Shown piece after piece: positions 1 to 8,884 of a DNA stretch of 64,000 bases. The notes beneath the pieces are model-generated. The model searched no databases and was not told where the DNA came from. It saw only the letters and a program-made list of their open reading frames with translations. Origin of the DNA: Kroppenstedtia sanguinis. Lineage in GTDB: Bacteria; Bacillota; Bacilli; Thermoactinomycetales; DSM-45169. Location of the stretch: positions 101,795-165,794 of the forward strand of contig NZ_JBNPXF010000004.1 of NCBI RefSeq assembly GCF_050433445.1. The letters run 5' to 3'. Each line of letters opens with the position of its first letter. The first letter of the stretch is position 1. Position numbers and translations under genes: made by a program.

Positions 1-419
1 CCGCCGGAGAGTTGGGAGGGATAAGCATTTGCTTTCTCGGGGATTCCCACTTTCTCCAGATAGCGGCGAGCCAGTTGATCTGCTTCATCCGGGTTCATCT
101 TGCGTACTTTCAGGGGCGCGAGTGTAATATTTTCCAATGCAGTTTTGTGGGGATAAAGATTGAAATGTTGGAATACCATCCCGATTTCCTGGCGAAGCTT
201 GTTGACATCGGCTTTAGCATCTGAGACTGTGGTGCCATCCACTACCAATTCGCCATCAGTGATCGACTCCAGTTTGTTAATGCAACGGAGCAGGGTACTT
301 TTTCCCGAACCGCTGGGTCCCAGAATGACCACCACTTCACCGGAAGCGATTTCCAAATTAATCTCTTTCAATACCTGAAAGTCCCCAAAAAACTTGTTGA
401 CTTGAGTAAATTGTATGAT
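1..419 (-). CDS. Polar amino acid ABC transporter ATP-binding protein, N-terminal part (GlnQ-like)
   Basis: Minus-strand gene running off the left edge; only about the first 139 residues are present. The translation has the Walker A motif GPSGSGKST, followed by LLRCINKLE, and the Q-loop region QEIGMVFQHFNLYPHKTALENI, all typical of GlnQ/ArtP-type ATPases that energise polar amino acid uptake. The window ends at the ABC signature start (SQLSGG), so Walker B is outside. The start is uncertain: homology places residue 1 near 416-419, but the codons there are ATC and ATA, with no ATG, GTG or TTG nearby in frame; a G-rich ribosome site lies just upstream. The AT-rich stretch up to about 520 probably holds its promoter. 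Confidence 0.85.
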   Translation of the reverse strand, partial: MIQFTQVNKFFGDFQVLKEINLEIASGEVVVILGPSGSGKSTLLRCINKLESITDGELVVDGTTVSDAKADVNKLRQEIGMVFQHFNLYPHKTALENITLAPLKVRKMNPDEADQLARRYLEKVGIPEKANAYPSQLSG

Positions 420-589
420 ATCAGATCCCCCCTCAGTCCCATTATAAAGTAAATACAAAACACTAATTTTATACTGAATAGATTATACTATTCGACAAAA
501 ACAATATAACCGCTCTCATTCAATTGTGTCAATATGTAATAGCTTTTGAATTCTGTCAAGATGGTATTGAGTGAATATAGGAGACGAGA

Positions 590-779
590 CAGGTGTGTTG
601 ATTAGCCATATTTTAGGGAATAAGGTTGAGATGGTGGGACGGTGAAGAGAGCCCTTGCGTTGCAAGAGATCGTAGCCGTCCCACCCTCCCCGTCCCCTCA
701 ACCTATGATGGGGGGCAATGGGAAGAGCGAAAGGGTCGTTTCGTTCCCATCATCCATTTTATGGTTCTCAACAACCCTG
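590..779 (+). mobile_element. MITE-like element, copy 1 (type B, short form)
   Basis: A 190-bp element. The left end is CAGGTGTGTTGATTAGCC and the right end is a decayed form of GGTTAATCAACAGCCCTG. It is flanked by a perfect 9-bp direct repeat GAGACGAGA at 581-589 and 780-788. The interior is the type B sequence (GATGGTGGGACGGTGAAGAG, later CGTAGCCGTCCCACC) without the 56-bp module. It has no coding capacity of its own. It sits between the divergent glnQ-like gene and the APC permease gene. Confidence 0.9.
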
Positions 780-814
780 GAGACGAGAATAAATTAACTT
801 GGATTAGAGGAAAT

Positions 815-1122
815 CAGGCGTGTTGATTAGCCATATTTTGGGTGGGGAGATCATGTTCACCCACGCGACCGTTGCCATCCGGCAAGGAAGTGAAAACTGG
901 CCGCTCCAAATCTTCCGATCGGGCAGGGGCAAAGCCTTACGGAAGCAACACAGGGAAGAGGTTGCCCCTAAACGCCCTCCCTCCAGATTCTCCACTGGGT
1001 AGGATGGCTACCTTCATCTAGAGCTTCAGCTCCTTTGGATTGTAGTGCCCATGGTACAAAGGTCGCTTTGGCAGCACACGACTCCCTTCCGCTGCCCATT
1101 TTCTGGTTAATCAACAGCCCTG
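815..1122 (+). mobile_element. MITE-like element, copy 2 (type A)
   Basis: A 308-bp element with intact ends CAGGCGTGTTGATTAGCC and GGTTAATCAACAGCCCTG, flanked by the perfect 9-bp duplication AGAGGAAAT (806-814 and 1123-1131). The type A interior contains hairpin-forming stretches such as GGGGCAA...TTGCCCC and one copy of the TTGTAGTGCC cassette. It is the same length as copy 9. The APC permease promoter starts 30 bp beyond its right end. Confidence 0.93.
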
Positions 1123-1151
1123 AGAGGAAATATATTCAAATGATTTAGGGA

Positions 1152-1180
1152 TTGACTCCATAGGCTTATTTGGTTACAAT
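1152..1180 (+). promoter_or_regulatory. Promoter of the first APC permease gene
   Basis: TTGACT and TACAAT are separated by 17 bp, a good match to a SigA promoter, about 70 bp upstream of the permease start. Confidence 0.65.
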
Positions 1181-1249
1181 CGTCTGAGAATTAAGCGGGA
1201 TTTAATTACCCAATAGTCAAAAAAGTCAGATTTTTGCGGAGGGATGTTG

Positions 1250-2689
1250 ATGGCGGAACCTGTGCAACAAATGCCTGGAAAGGCCAATACAGGACTGTTA
1301 CGCAAGAAGAGTATCGCTGATTTGATCAACAGTACGAAGAAAGGGAGGGCGTTGAATAAAGAACTGGGCAGTTGGGACCTGGCCATGTTGGGGATCGGGG
1401 CTATTATTGGGACGGGGATTTTTGTCCTGACAGGGCTCGGTGCTTTAAAAGCTGGCCCGGGAGTCTCGTTGTCCTTCTTATTGGCGGGCTTGGCCTGCGC
1501 CTTCGCAGCTTTCTCCTATGCAGAATTTGCCTCTTCCGTTCCGGTCTCAGGATCGGTTTATACTTACAGTTACGCCACCTTGGGTGAATTTTTTGCCTGG
1601 ATTATCGGCTGGGATCTGATATTGGAATATTTATTGGCTGTTAGCTCGGTATCCGCAGGATGGTCTGGCTATTTTAAATCTTTTCTGAGCGGTTTCGGAA
1701 TAGACCTACCCGTGTCCTTGACGGCGGCACCTGGGGCTGTTTCAGGGGTTACGACCTATTTCAATCTGCCTGCTTTCTTAATTGTCATGATTCTCACCGG
1801 ATTGCTTGCCTTGGGGGTGAAGGAGTCCAAAAGAGTTAACAACATTATGGTGATTATCAAAGTGGCCGTTGTGCTACTTATCATTTTGGTGGGAGCCTTT
1901 TATGTAAAACCGGCCAACTGGAGTCCCTTCCTCCCCTTCGGGGCTGTCGGGGTTTCACAGGCAGCGGCACTGCTGTTCTTTGCTTTCATAGGATTTGATG
2001 CTGTGGCATCGGCTGCGGAAGAGACCCGCAATCCCAGTAAGGATTTGCCTAAAGGGATTTTGTTATCTCTAGGAATTTGCGCTCTCTTGTATCTCGGGGT
2101 TTCCCTTGTCCTCACGGGAGTTCTCCCCTTCGGAGATTTCAAGGGCCATGAAGACAGCCCCGTCGCCTATGCCATGAGTATGACCGGTCACAATTGGGTG
2201 GTAGGGGTCATCAATGTGGGCGCTATCCTCGGGATGACGACGGTGATGCTGGTGATGCTCTACGGTCAGTCGCGGGTGATATTTGCGATGTCCCGTGATG
2301 GATTGATGCCCAAATTTTTCTCCCGTGTTCATGAAAAATTTCGGACACCTTTTGCTTCTACCTGGCTGATCGGTTTGGTGGCTGGTTTGGTGGGAGCTTT
2401 GGTACCTCTCGATGAGTTGGCGGAATTGGTGAATATGGGTACACTTGCCGCTTTTATCATGATTTCCATCGCTGTCGTCGTGTTGAGGAAAACCCGCCCG
2501 GATCTGGAACGGAAATTCCGCTGTCCAGGGGTTCCCTTTGTCCCCGCCTTGGCCGTTCTCTTCTGTGGTTATCTGATGTTCCAACTCCCCGGACAAACAT
2601 GGCTTCGTTTCCTGATCTGGTTGATTGTCGGTTTCGTCCTTTACTTTGCCTATGCGAGAAGGAATTCCAACATGAATCAGAGCGAGTAA
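1250..2689 (+). CDS. APC-family cationic amino acid permease (YfnA/YhdG-like)
   Basis: Predicted inner-membrane amino acid transporter of the APC superfamily, with about twelve hydrophobic segments. The first helix carries the family signature GIGAIIGTGIFVLTG, and the following YAEFASSVPVSGSVYTYSYATLGEF block is typical of CAT/YfnA-type permeases. At about 479 residues it has the usual family length. ATG codons lie at 1244 and 1250; the second is preferred because GGAGGG at 1238-1243 then has a 6-nt spacing, while it abuts the first. It is monocistronic: a promoter lies at 1152-1180 and a terminator follows. A second, more AT-rich paralogue starts near 4.7 kb. The substrate cannot be told from sequence. 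Confidence 0.9.
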   Translation: MAEPVQQMPGKANTGLLRKKSIADLINSTKKGRALNKELGSWDLAMLGIGAIIGTGIFVLTGLGALKAGPGVSLSFLLAGLACAFAAFSYAEFASSVPVSGSVYTYSYATLGEFFAWIIGWDLILEYLLAVSSVSAGWSGYFKSFLSGFGIDLPVSLTAAPGAVSGVTTYFNLPAFLIVMILTGLLALGVKESKRVNNIMVIIKVAVVLLIILVGAFYVKPANWSPFLPFGAVGVSQAAALLFFAFIGFDAVASAAEETRNPSKDLPKGILLSLGICALLYLGVSLVLTGVLPFGDFKGHEDSPVAYAMSMTGHNWVVGVINVGAILGMTTVMLVMLYGQSRVIFAMSRDGLMPKFFSRVHEKFRTPFASTWLIGLVAGLVGALVPLDELAELVNMGTLAAFIMISIAVVVLRKTRPDLERKFRCPGVPFVPALAVLFCGYLMFQLPGQTWLRFLIWLIVGFVLYFAYARRNSNMNQSE

Positions 2690-2705
2690 TCAGTTTCCAA
2701 TGCCG

Positions 2706-2736
2706 ACCTTCCCGTCACGGGAGGGTTGTTTTTTTA
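2706..2736 (+). terminator. Rho-independent terminator after APC permease
   Basis: The hairpin CCTTCCC/GGGAGGG with a short loop is followed by a run of seven T, 17 bp after the permease stop. Confidence 0.75.
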
Positions 2737-2849
2737 TGGTTACTTTCGCGTATAGAGTGTGTCTGTTCACACTGCCTAACCCGCGGCAATGGGTGGGCAG
2801 ACATGTCTGGTAAGGGTTTGAGAAACGATTCCCCTCGATCCACCATAGG

Positions 2850-3104
2850 ATGGAGCAGATGAAAGCTAGGGGGCGGAAAAAAACTTTGCGATTGAAATTG
2901 GATGTATCGACAAAAGAATGGCAAGCAGCGGTGGATTGTCTAAAACGACGGGTCGATGAGCTGAGGATGAAGGTGAGGGAAGGGGACCGCAAAGGGCGTG
3001 GTGTGGAAGGCTATTTTCGGGAACTTTCTCTTTTGGAAGTGGTATTGCTTCAAATTCAGAGGCTGAATGACTCCGATTCCAAGCAAGAAGTGGACAAAAA
3101 ATAG
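2850..3104 (+). CDS. Small basic hypothetical protein
   Basis: An 84-residue ORF rich in Lys, Arg and Glu with no membrane segment or signal peptide. The charged heptad-like pattern (about residues 20-75, ending in SLLEVVLLQIQRLND) suggests mainly helical structure. I do not recognise the family. The ATG at 2850 lacks a spaced ribosome site; ATG 2859 has GGAG four bases upstream and may be the true start. It is separated from the permease by a terminator and from dedA by about 290 bp, so it is probably an independent unit if real. Confidence 0.5.
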   Translation: MEQMKARGRKKTLRLKLDVSTKEWQAAVDCLKRRVDELRMKVREGDRKGRGVEGYFRELSLLEVVLLQIQRLNDSDSKQEVDKK

Positions 3105-3392
3105 TCCCATTTGGTTTTGGGTATCGATGGTAGAATAGAAAAGAGAGATGGAATGAAAAAAACGGTTTGATACCGGCTCATCTGAGTTGGTCTAAATTCG
3201 GAGGATCAGGTCGTATCCTCGGTAAATCTCGGCGTGAGCTGAAGCGTGTACTGTTTCCGGTTTGCGAGAGAAAGAGGGGAATAAGGGAACTAAACAAAAT
3301 GAGAAATTAATTCTATTGCATTATGGAGGTGATGGAAGAAATAAAGTATGCTGGGACATATAACAGGCCGATCAGGAGGTTGGAGTCTGGAG

Positions 3393-3995
3393 ATGCAAGA
3401 ATTTGTGCGAGTAATTTTGGAGTCGCTAGAGGACTTGGGCTATTTTGGAGTCGCGTTAGGTTTGATGATCGAAGTGATCCCCAGTGAAATTGTTTTGGCT
3501 TATGGTGGGTACCTTGTAAGCCTGGGGAAAATTAATATGGTTGGTGCAGTGATTGCAGGTACGATTGGTGGTACACTGGCGCAACTTTTTCTTTACCTGA
3601 TGGGCTATTACGGAGGGCGTCCTGTTTTAGAGAAATACGGCAAGTTCTTGCTCATCAAGAAAAGTCACTTGGATGTTGCCGAGCGATGGTTCCAGCGTTA
3701 CGGAACCGGTGTGATTTTCGGGGCCCGCTTTATCCCTGTTGTCCGTCATGCGATCTCCATTCCCGCAGGAATCGCCAAGATGTCCATTAGAAAGTTTTTA
3801 TTTTATACCACTTTAGCTATCATTCCCTGGTCTATTTTTTTTATCTATTTGGGAATTCAACTTGGGGAGAACTATGAAGATATAAAAGAAGTCGCTTCCC
3901 CTTACCTTCAACCCTTGGGCTGGAGCTTTGCTCTTCTCATTGGCGGCTATATCATGATCCTTTGGGTGAAAAAGAGAAAAGCGGTTAACAACTAG
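3393..3995 (+). CDS. DedA-family membrane protein
   Basis: About 200 residues with the DedA/SNARE-associated (VTT) domain. The hallmark sequences are GLMIEVIPSEIVLAYGGYLV near the N-terminus and the ARFIPVVRHAISIPAG motif in the middle, where the conserved Arg and Pro are needed in characterised homologues. Family members act in the cytoplasmic membrane, and several are now linked to lipid-carrier (undecaprenyl phosphate or phosphatidylethanolamine) translocation. I chose ATG 3393 (MQEFVRVILE) because homologues begin there; ATG 3348 is an in-frame alternative adding 15 residues. It has no close operon partner. Confidence 0.87.
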   Translation: MQEFVRVILESLEDLGYFGVALGLMIEVIPSEIVLAYGGYLVSLGKINMVGAVIAGTIGGTLAQLFLYLMGYYGGRPVLEKYGKFLLIKKSHLDVAERWFQRYGTGVIFGARFIPVVRHAISIPAGIAKMSIRKFLFYTTLAIIPWSIFFIYLGIQLGENYEDIKEVASPYLQPLGWSFALLIGGYIMILWVKKRKAVNN

Positions 3996-4270
3996 TGATC
4001 ACTGATCTAGTTTTTCAGCCAGGCGGAGCAGAAGGTTGGAGGCGCTCCATCTTTCTTGCAGAGCGCAAGGGGGAAGCAAATCCTCGTCCTCTTCGTTGAG
4101 GAGGGGAGATCGGGATGGGAGCGCCATTCCGACGCCAAAGTTCTTGCGATCTAAAGACGTTACCAACCCTTCCTGAAGACCAACTTCTGAGGTAGTTCTG
4201 ATCCATTCGCAGTTGGGGTCGGGGATGGGGATCATTCACAACAACGTCTTCCTTAAACACTAAAAAAACC
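3996..4270. other. Non-coding stretch after dedA
   Basis: No convincing gene. The sequence is rich in short inverted pieces (for example GGCGCTCC...GGGAGCGCC and CCTCTTCGTTGAGGAGG) that could fold in RNA. It resembles neither repeat family of this window clearly enough to assign. Confidence 0.3.
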
Positions 4271-4300
4271 AAACACGCCCAAAACTGGGTGTGTTTTTTT
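4271..4300. terminator. Bidirectional-looking terminator
   Basis: The inverted repeat AAACACGCCC/GGGTGTGTTT with a 5-6 nt loop is flanked by an A-run on the left and seven T on the right. Confidence 0.7.
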
Positions 4301-4303
4301 ATA

Positions 4304-4492
4304 TTGATAATCAGAATTTAAATGATTCCTGGTAGAAATTGTAGGAATTAATAAAATTTTAGACTGTTCAGGTGGTGGGAATTGTGATACTCTTTTAGTA
4401 GCCATTTTTTCCTTAGGGGCAATGTGCGGCGACGGAAGGAAGGCTTTATACTTTTTTACTTAGAATGGCAGGTCGGTTTAAGAGGATACCCC
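4304..4492. other. AT-rich intergenic stretch
   Basis: No gene recognised. A short inverted CCTTA/AAGG element near 4408-4445 is the only structure I see before the palindromic repeat begins. Confidence 0.25.
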
Positions 4493-4633
4493 CTAGAAAT
4501 GTCGTGAAAAACCGTTCACAGGAAGGTTAGGGTTTCCCATGGAGTGACTTGGGATCAGAACAACGGAAAACGATAGTGAACCAATCATCCCGACCGTCTA
4601 AGAGATATAAGGTAAATCACAACGCGATTCTAG
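4493..4633 (+). repeat. Palindromic repeat family 2, copy d
   Basis: A 141-bp repeat starting CTAGAAATGTCGTGAAAAAC and ending AAATCACAACGCGATTCTAG, so the ends are imperfect inverted repeats of the family consensus TCTAGAAGCGTTGTGA. The interior aligns with the copies near 24.7-25.1 kb and 29.2-29.5 kb (compare TGAACCAATCATCCCGACCG here with TGAAACCCCATCCCAACTG there). This copy is uninterrupted. I see no target duplication. Confidence 0.7.
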
Positions 4634-4748
4634 TTTTTTTAAAAGCAAGCTACCCAAATCTTTCTGCGATTTCCCCCTACGTATGAAAGTTAGCTTGTGA
4701 CTAAGAATTGGGGTGAGTTTATGGCGAATTTTTTAAGAACTAAATCTA

Positions 4749-6134
4749 TTGAGCACTATTGAGCAAGCCAATCGGATCACTGAAGTGGATCGTTTCAAAC
4801 TTAAGCGGGAACTTGGACCTTGGCAATTGATGCTGTATGTACTGGGAGCCACGATTGGGGCAGGAATTTTTGTTTTACCGGGCACGACTGCTGCGTTGCA
4901 TGCAGGACCAGGAGTGATCGTTTCATTCCTGATTGGTGGAATTGTGACTATTGCCGTCGGACTGGCTTATGTAGAATTTGCCTCTATGGTTCCTGTTGCT
5001 GGAAGCGCTTATACCTACTCATATATTGCGCTGGGAGAATTTATTGCTTGGATCATCGGCTGGGATCTACTTTTGGAATTCACGGTGATTTCAAGTACTG
5101 TCGCAGTTGGATGGAGTGGCTATGTAGACTCCTTTCTGCAATCCGTCGGCATTCATTTGCCGGAGGTTTTAACGAAAGATATGGCTCATGGCGGAATTGT
5201 AAATTTGCCGGCAGTTGCGGGTTGGCTGATTGTCGCTTGGATTGCAATGAGTGGAATTAAAAATGTGGGTCGATCCAACACATTATTTACGATCGCTAAG
5301 GTTGCAGCCATCATACTATTTTTGCTCATCGGTGCTTTTCACGTGGATCCTGTAAATTGGACACCCTTTACACCTTTTGGATGGACAGGAGTTATGGCAG
5401 GGGCTGCATTGGTATTTTTTGCATTTACAGGATTTGATGGTGTGACAACTGTGTTAGAAGAAGTAAAAAATCCACAAAAAACCATACCGATCGCTTTAAT
5501 TGGTGGGTTGAGTGTACTCACACTTCTCTATGCACTTGTCGCATTCATGTTGACAGGGATCTTACCTTACTCTAAATTGGATGTTCCGGATCCCACTGTA
5601 TTTGCACTTCAATCTGTCGGGATTCAATGGGGCGGCGCGATCATTGCAGTGGCGGTGATCTTCGGATTGCTGGCTACGATGATAGCGAATACAACCAGTG
5701 CAACTCGTGTTTTATTTGCTATGAGTCGGGATGGACTTCTTCCAGAGCGGATTGCCCTGACGAATAAAAAAACAGGTGTTCCGATCTTATCGATTGTGAT
5801 TGTGACGGTGACAGGTATTCTTTTGTCGGGATTCTTGTCAATTGGAGAGCTAGCGGAATTTGCTAATATTGGGGGCTTAACCGCTTTTGCTTTGACAACC
5901 GTCAGTGTCATCGTTCTTCGCTATACCAAACCGGATGAACCCCGAGCATTTAAAGTGCCCGCGTTATGGCTTGTTGGGATCGTAGGGATCGGAGGATGTC
6001 TGGCATTGATCTTTAGCCTCCCGCTGTTTACTATTCTACGATTCTTCATTTGGTTATTGATCGGCTTGGTTATTTATTTGGTTTATGGTTACAAGCATGC
6101 CAAAATTGGTTCTGAAAAAGAGAATACAAGATAA
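4749..6134 (+). CDS. APC-family amino acid permease, N-terminus possibly frameshifted
   Basis: About 461 residues and twelve hydrophobic segments, with the APC signature GATIGAGIFVLPG and the YVEFASMVPVAGSAYTYSYIALGEF block, closely paralogous to the permease at 1.2-2.7 kb. The open frame begins at a TTG (4749) with no ribosome site. A well-placed site GGGGTGAG plus ATG lies at 4721, but that frame (MANFLRTKSIEHY) stops at 4762. An imperfect 10-bp duplication (ATTGAGCA repeated at 4748 and 4758) separates them; removing ten bases joins MANFLRTKSIE to QANRITEVD, the expected permease N-terminus. Either translation starts weakly at TTG or the gene is switched off by this frameshift. Confidence 0.8.
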   Translation: MSTIEQANRITEVDRFKLKRELGPWQLMLYVLGATIGAGIFVLPGTTAALHAGPGVIVSFLIGGIVTIAVGLAYVEFASMVPVAGSAYTYSYIALGEFIAWIIGWDLLLEFTVISSTVAVGWSGYVDSFLQSVGIHLPEVLTKDMAHGGIVNLPAVAGWLIVAWIAMSGIKNVGRSNTLFTIAKVAAIILFLLIGAFHVDPVNWTPFTPFGWTGVMAGAALVFFAFTGFDGVTTVLEEVKNPQKTIPIALIGGLSVLTLLYALVAFMLTGILPYSKLDVPDPTVFALQSVGIQWGGAIIAVAVIFGLLATMIANTTSATRVLFAMSRDGLLPERIALTNKKTGVPILSIVIVTVTGILLSGFLSIGELAEFANIGGLTAFALTTVSVIVLRYTKPDEPRAFKVPALWLVGIVGIGGCLALIFSLPLFTILRFFIWLLIGLVIYLVYGYKHAKIGSEKENTR

Positions 6135-6164
6135 ACCTATCGTTGCAAATCATGTCGGATTCCG

Positions 6165-6192
6165 CGCGGCCAAAAGGCCGCGCTGTTTTTTT
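6165..6192 (+). terminator. Terminator after second APC permease
   Basis: A perfect GCGCGGCC/GGCCGCGC stem with an AAAA loop is followed by TG and eight T, 30 bp after the stop codon. Confidence 0.9.
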
Positions 6193-6515
6193 TGAGGGGT
6201 ATCTGAGAATCTCAGATGGATGGAGAATACCTGCCTCGCCGTGTTCCCTTCGCTCCAGGTTTCACCGTCGTAACAGATCCTTATCCGTTTTCGGTTAATC
6301 TAATAATTTTGGGCCGTGTTTTTTTGTAGAGGGTTACAAGTAAAGCTAGGCAAATAAAGTAATTTCATTCTTTTTACAGATGCTGTCTGCTTAAAGAATA
6401 TTGAATCCAGGAAATTTTTTCGAATCCACCACTTTCCATCTCTTGATTTTGGTGTTACAATTTGCAAAATAGGTGGATTTGAAAATTTGAATATGTCTGT
6501 AAAGGGGAAAGTGTA
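6193..6515. other. Intergenic region upstream of the MFS gene
   Basis: Nothing recognisable as a gene, repeat or riboswitch. It must hold the promoter of the MFS gene, but no clear -35/-10 pair stands out. Confidence 0.3.
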
Positions 6516-7799
6516 GTGACTGAAAAGTCGAAACCTCCATACCGAAGGAACGTGGGTGGTTGGATTCGGAGTAAGGCGGCGAAGGTGCGTGACAGATACC
6601 ATTCGATCGTCTGGATTCACTTTTGGCTTACGATGTCCAGTTGTATCACGGGGTTTATGCTGTATCCTTATTTGGTCGTCTATATGACCGAGCAGTTGGG
6701 AGCTTCTGCTGTAGCGGCGGCAGGAGCGATCAGCTTTCCGTCGTTTATCGCTATATTTTTCAAACTGTGGGCAGGCAACATCTCTGATCGGTTTGGACGG
6801 CGGCCGGTTCTGTTCATGGCTCCCATGTTCCAATTCATTGTGTTAATCGGAATGATTTTTGCCAATGAGGTGTGGCACTTTTATGTGCTATTAACACTGA
6901 ACGGTTTGAGCTCAAACCTATACCTTCCTGCGAAGGATGCGCAGATGGCGGATATAGTTTCCGAAAAACAGAGAACGGAAGCTTATGCTTTGAACAATGT
7001 CGCGATTAATATTGGAGCGACTTTGGGTCCTCTGCTGGGGATTGCCGCCTACCACTTGAATCCCTCGTTGATCTTCTGTGCCGAGGCTGGGATTGCGTTG
7101 GTGACGGCGACGGTGGTTTATTTTAAAATTCCCGAGACGTTGCCCCAAGCGGAGCAGGATTCAACTGGACCAACCCAGAGGAAAGTTTTGCTGGGGATCG
7201 GAGCCCATTTTCCCTTGTATCTATTGATTTTATTTGCCGTTCCCGTCTATATGGTAGAAATGCAGATGAATTCGACTATGCCGTTGTACCTGAAAACCCA
7301 ATTTGTCGAATACTTATTGGTTTATGGAACTCTGCGCACGGTGACAGGTATCCTGACCGCAGTGCTTCAGATGCCGGTTACTTTGTGGAGCCAACGGTGG
7401 CGGGGAGAACGGGTGGTGATGATTAGTTATTTCCTCTTGATCGCATACAGTTTCTTCTACGGGTTCATGCCCTATTTCTGGCTACTGGTGGTTGCCGAAT
7501 TCTGCTGGACGATGACGGATATGTTACTGTTGCCCCGGTTGAAACAGATTGTCTCTATCATGGCGAATTCCCAGGTACGTGCCCGATATTTCTCACTCTT
7601 TGATATTAGTCTCAGTGTGGGCAAAATGACGGCGCCGGTCTTGGGAAGTGTGGTCTTGGTACAATATGGTGGAAAAATTCTGTTTGGCGGGTTGGGTGCC
7701 TTGCTCTTGCTGGCAGGGGTGGGGCAAGCCATCCTGGTATCGCGGGTGCTTTCCGCCGACAAACGAAAAAAAGAACAGACCCCTGAAGCGGCGGGTTGA
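6516..7799 (+). CDS. Major facilitator superfamily transporter
   Basis: About 427 residues, twelve predicted membrane segments after a basic cytoplasmic N-terminus of about 30 residues. The loop between helices 2 and 3 has the MFS motif GNISDRFGRRPVLF (motif A). The layout suggests a drug or metabolite efflux protein of the DHA1 type, but no substrate can be assigned. The start is GTG with AAGGGGAAAG eight bases upstream. It is a single-gene unit, converging on the ABC exporter operon with a shared terminator between. Confidence 0.88.
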   Translation: MTEKSKPPYRRNVGGWIRSKAAKVRDRYHSIVWIHFWLTMSSCITGFMLYPYLVVYMTEQLGASAVAAAGAISFPSFIAIFFKLWAGNISDRFGRRPVLFMAPMFQFIVLIGMIFANEVWHFYVLLTLNGLSSNLYLPAKDAQMADIVSEKQRTEAYALNNVAINIGATLGPLLGIAAYHLNPSLIFCAEAGIALVTATVVYFKIPETLPQAEQDSTGPTQRKVLLGIGAHFPLYLLILFAVPVYMVEMQMNSTMPLYLKTQFVEYLLVYGTLRTVTGILTAVLQMPVTLWSQRWRGERVVMISYFLLIAYSFFYGFMPYFWLLVVAEFCWTMTDMLLLPRLKQIVSIMANSQVRARYFSLFDISLSVGKMTAPVLGSVVLVQYGGKILFGGLGALLLLAGVGQAILVSRVLSADKRKKEQTPEAAG

Positions 7800-7857
7800 A
7801 AGCGGCAAGGGGTGAAATATCTTCCGTCTGGACCTGAGCAATCTTTATCACAAAGGA

Positions 7858-7887
7858 AAAACCACCCCTGCAGATGGGGGTGGTTTC
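7858..7887. terminator. Bidirectional terminator between MFS gene and ABC operon
   Basis: AAACCACCCC and GGGGGTGGTTT pair across a TGCAGAT loop, with A-rich and T-rich flanks on the two sides. It serves the convergent genes ending at 7799 and 7892. Confidence 0.75.
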
Positions 7888-7891
7888 TTGT

Positions 7892-8884
7892 TCATGCCAG
7901 TACATCCCGTTTTACAAACACAGTGAAAGCCACTACCAGGGCGGTCAGGGACCAGATGCCAAGGACCGCCAGGGAGAAGGGGAGAGTCATTCCTTCGATC
8001 ATGGTGGGCGTACCGGATAGATAGTCTGTCAGGCGAAGATTGGTGAAGGCCAGATATTTCAGGGCGGTCCAACTGGGTGCCGCCTGGGTAAGTAGATTTC
8101 CGGAGATGAGAGAGGCTAACATGATACCCATCCCAGTGGCGGTACTTCGTACGAGGACAGACACCATGAAGGAGAGGGTGGCCACTGCTGTACAAGTGAA
8201 CCAAGCGAGTCCACACCCCATCAGGATGTACTGCCATTGTGGTACCAAATGAACCTGATCTGTGACCATTTCGCCATTTACCTCTTGGAATCCGGTGAAG
8301 ACAGGTAATTCCCATCCTCCGTATCCGAAGACGATTCCCGACAGGAGAGTGCCGAGGACCGCTGTGGCGACCACGATCAAAGATACCAGCAGGAGAAGCG
8401 CTAGATACTTGGATAATAGGATACGCCATCGCTGGATCGGCCGAGTCAAAAGCAACTTGATCGTGCCGGCTGAATATTCGGAGCTGACGATGTCCGCCGC
8501 CATGACGACAACCAACAAGGGGAGGAACAAAGAGATGGATTCCTCGATGAATTTTCGTACGAAGGTAGGTGCTCCAGGGGACATCGGGTTAATGTCGCGG
8601 TCCAGATAGTATTGTTGTTGCTGGATGTTGAGGCGGACGAGTTTCTTCCATTCCTCAGGCATGCGACTGGAGGAAAGGCGATTTTGGTTGTCGACGATCT
8701 GTTGTTGCAGAATGGAGCGCCAATCTGAGGTCCCCATCTGTTGAACCGTAGTTTGAATAGTACGGTACTGGGCGAAGGTAAAGATGGGGATTAACACTGC
8801 AATAAGCAACAGGACGACCAGCACCCGTTTTTTCTTCACGGTTTTCAATAGCTCGTTATAGATCAGGCCGATCAAGTTACGCAA
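7892..8884 (-). CDS. ABC-2 type transporter permease
   Basis: A 330-residue membrane protein: one N-terminal helix (about residues 19-40), a large external region rich in Gln (about 45-115), then five helices. This is the NatB/YhaP-like ABC-2 permease layout. MAADIVSSEYSAGTIKLLLTRPIQR is the family's characteristic cytoplasmic elbow. It overlaps the start-proximal ATPase gene by 8 bp and is surely translated with it as one exporter. Substrate unknown; related systems export antibiotics, Na+ or peptides. Confidence 0.88.
   Translation of the reverse strand: MRNLIGLIYNELLKTVKKKRVLVVLLLIAVLIPIFTFAQYRTIQTTVQQMGTSDWRSILQQQIVDNQNRLSSSRMPEEWKKLVRLNIQQQQYYLDRDINPMSPGAPTFVRKFIEESISLFLPLLVVVMAADIVSSEYSAGTIKLLLTRPIQRWRILLSKYLALLLLVSLIVVATAVLGTLLSGIVFGYGGWELPVFTGFQEVNGEMVTDQVHLVPQWQYILMGCGLAWFTCTAVATLSFMVSVLVRSTATGMGIMLASLISGNLLTQAAPSWTALKYLAFTNLRLTDYLSGTPTMIEGMTLPFSLAVLGIWSLTALVVAFTVFVKRDVLA

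Noticed and set aside
820..1002. Conserved 55-60 codon frame in type A elements (VLISHILGGEIVFTHATVAIRQ...)
   Set aside because: It starts in the element end without a ribosome site and is broken by a stop in copy 9 and by rearrangement in copies 4 and 10; its conservation follows from DNA identity of the elements.
3105..3392. Possible riboswitch upstream of dedA (inverted repeat GGAGGATCAGGTCGTATCCTC)
   Set aside because: Only one short hairpin is visible and no known riboswitch core is recognised.
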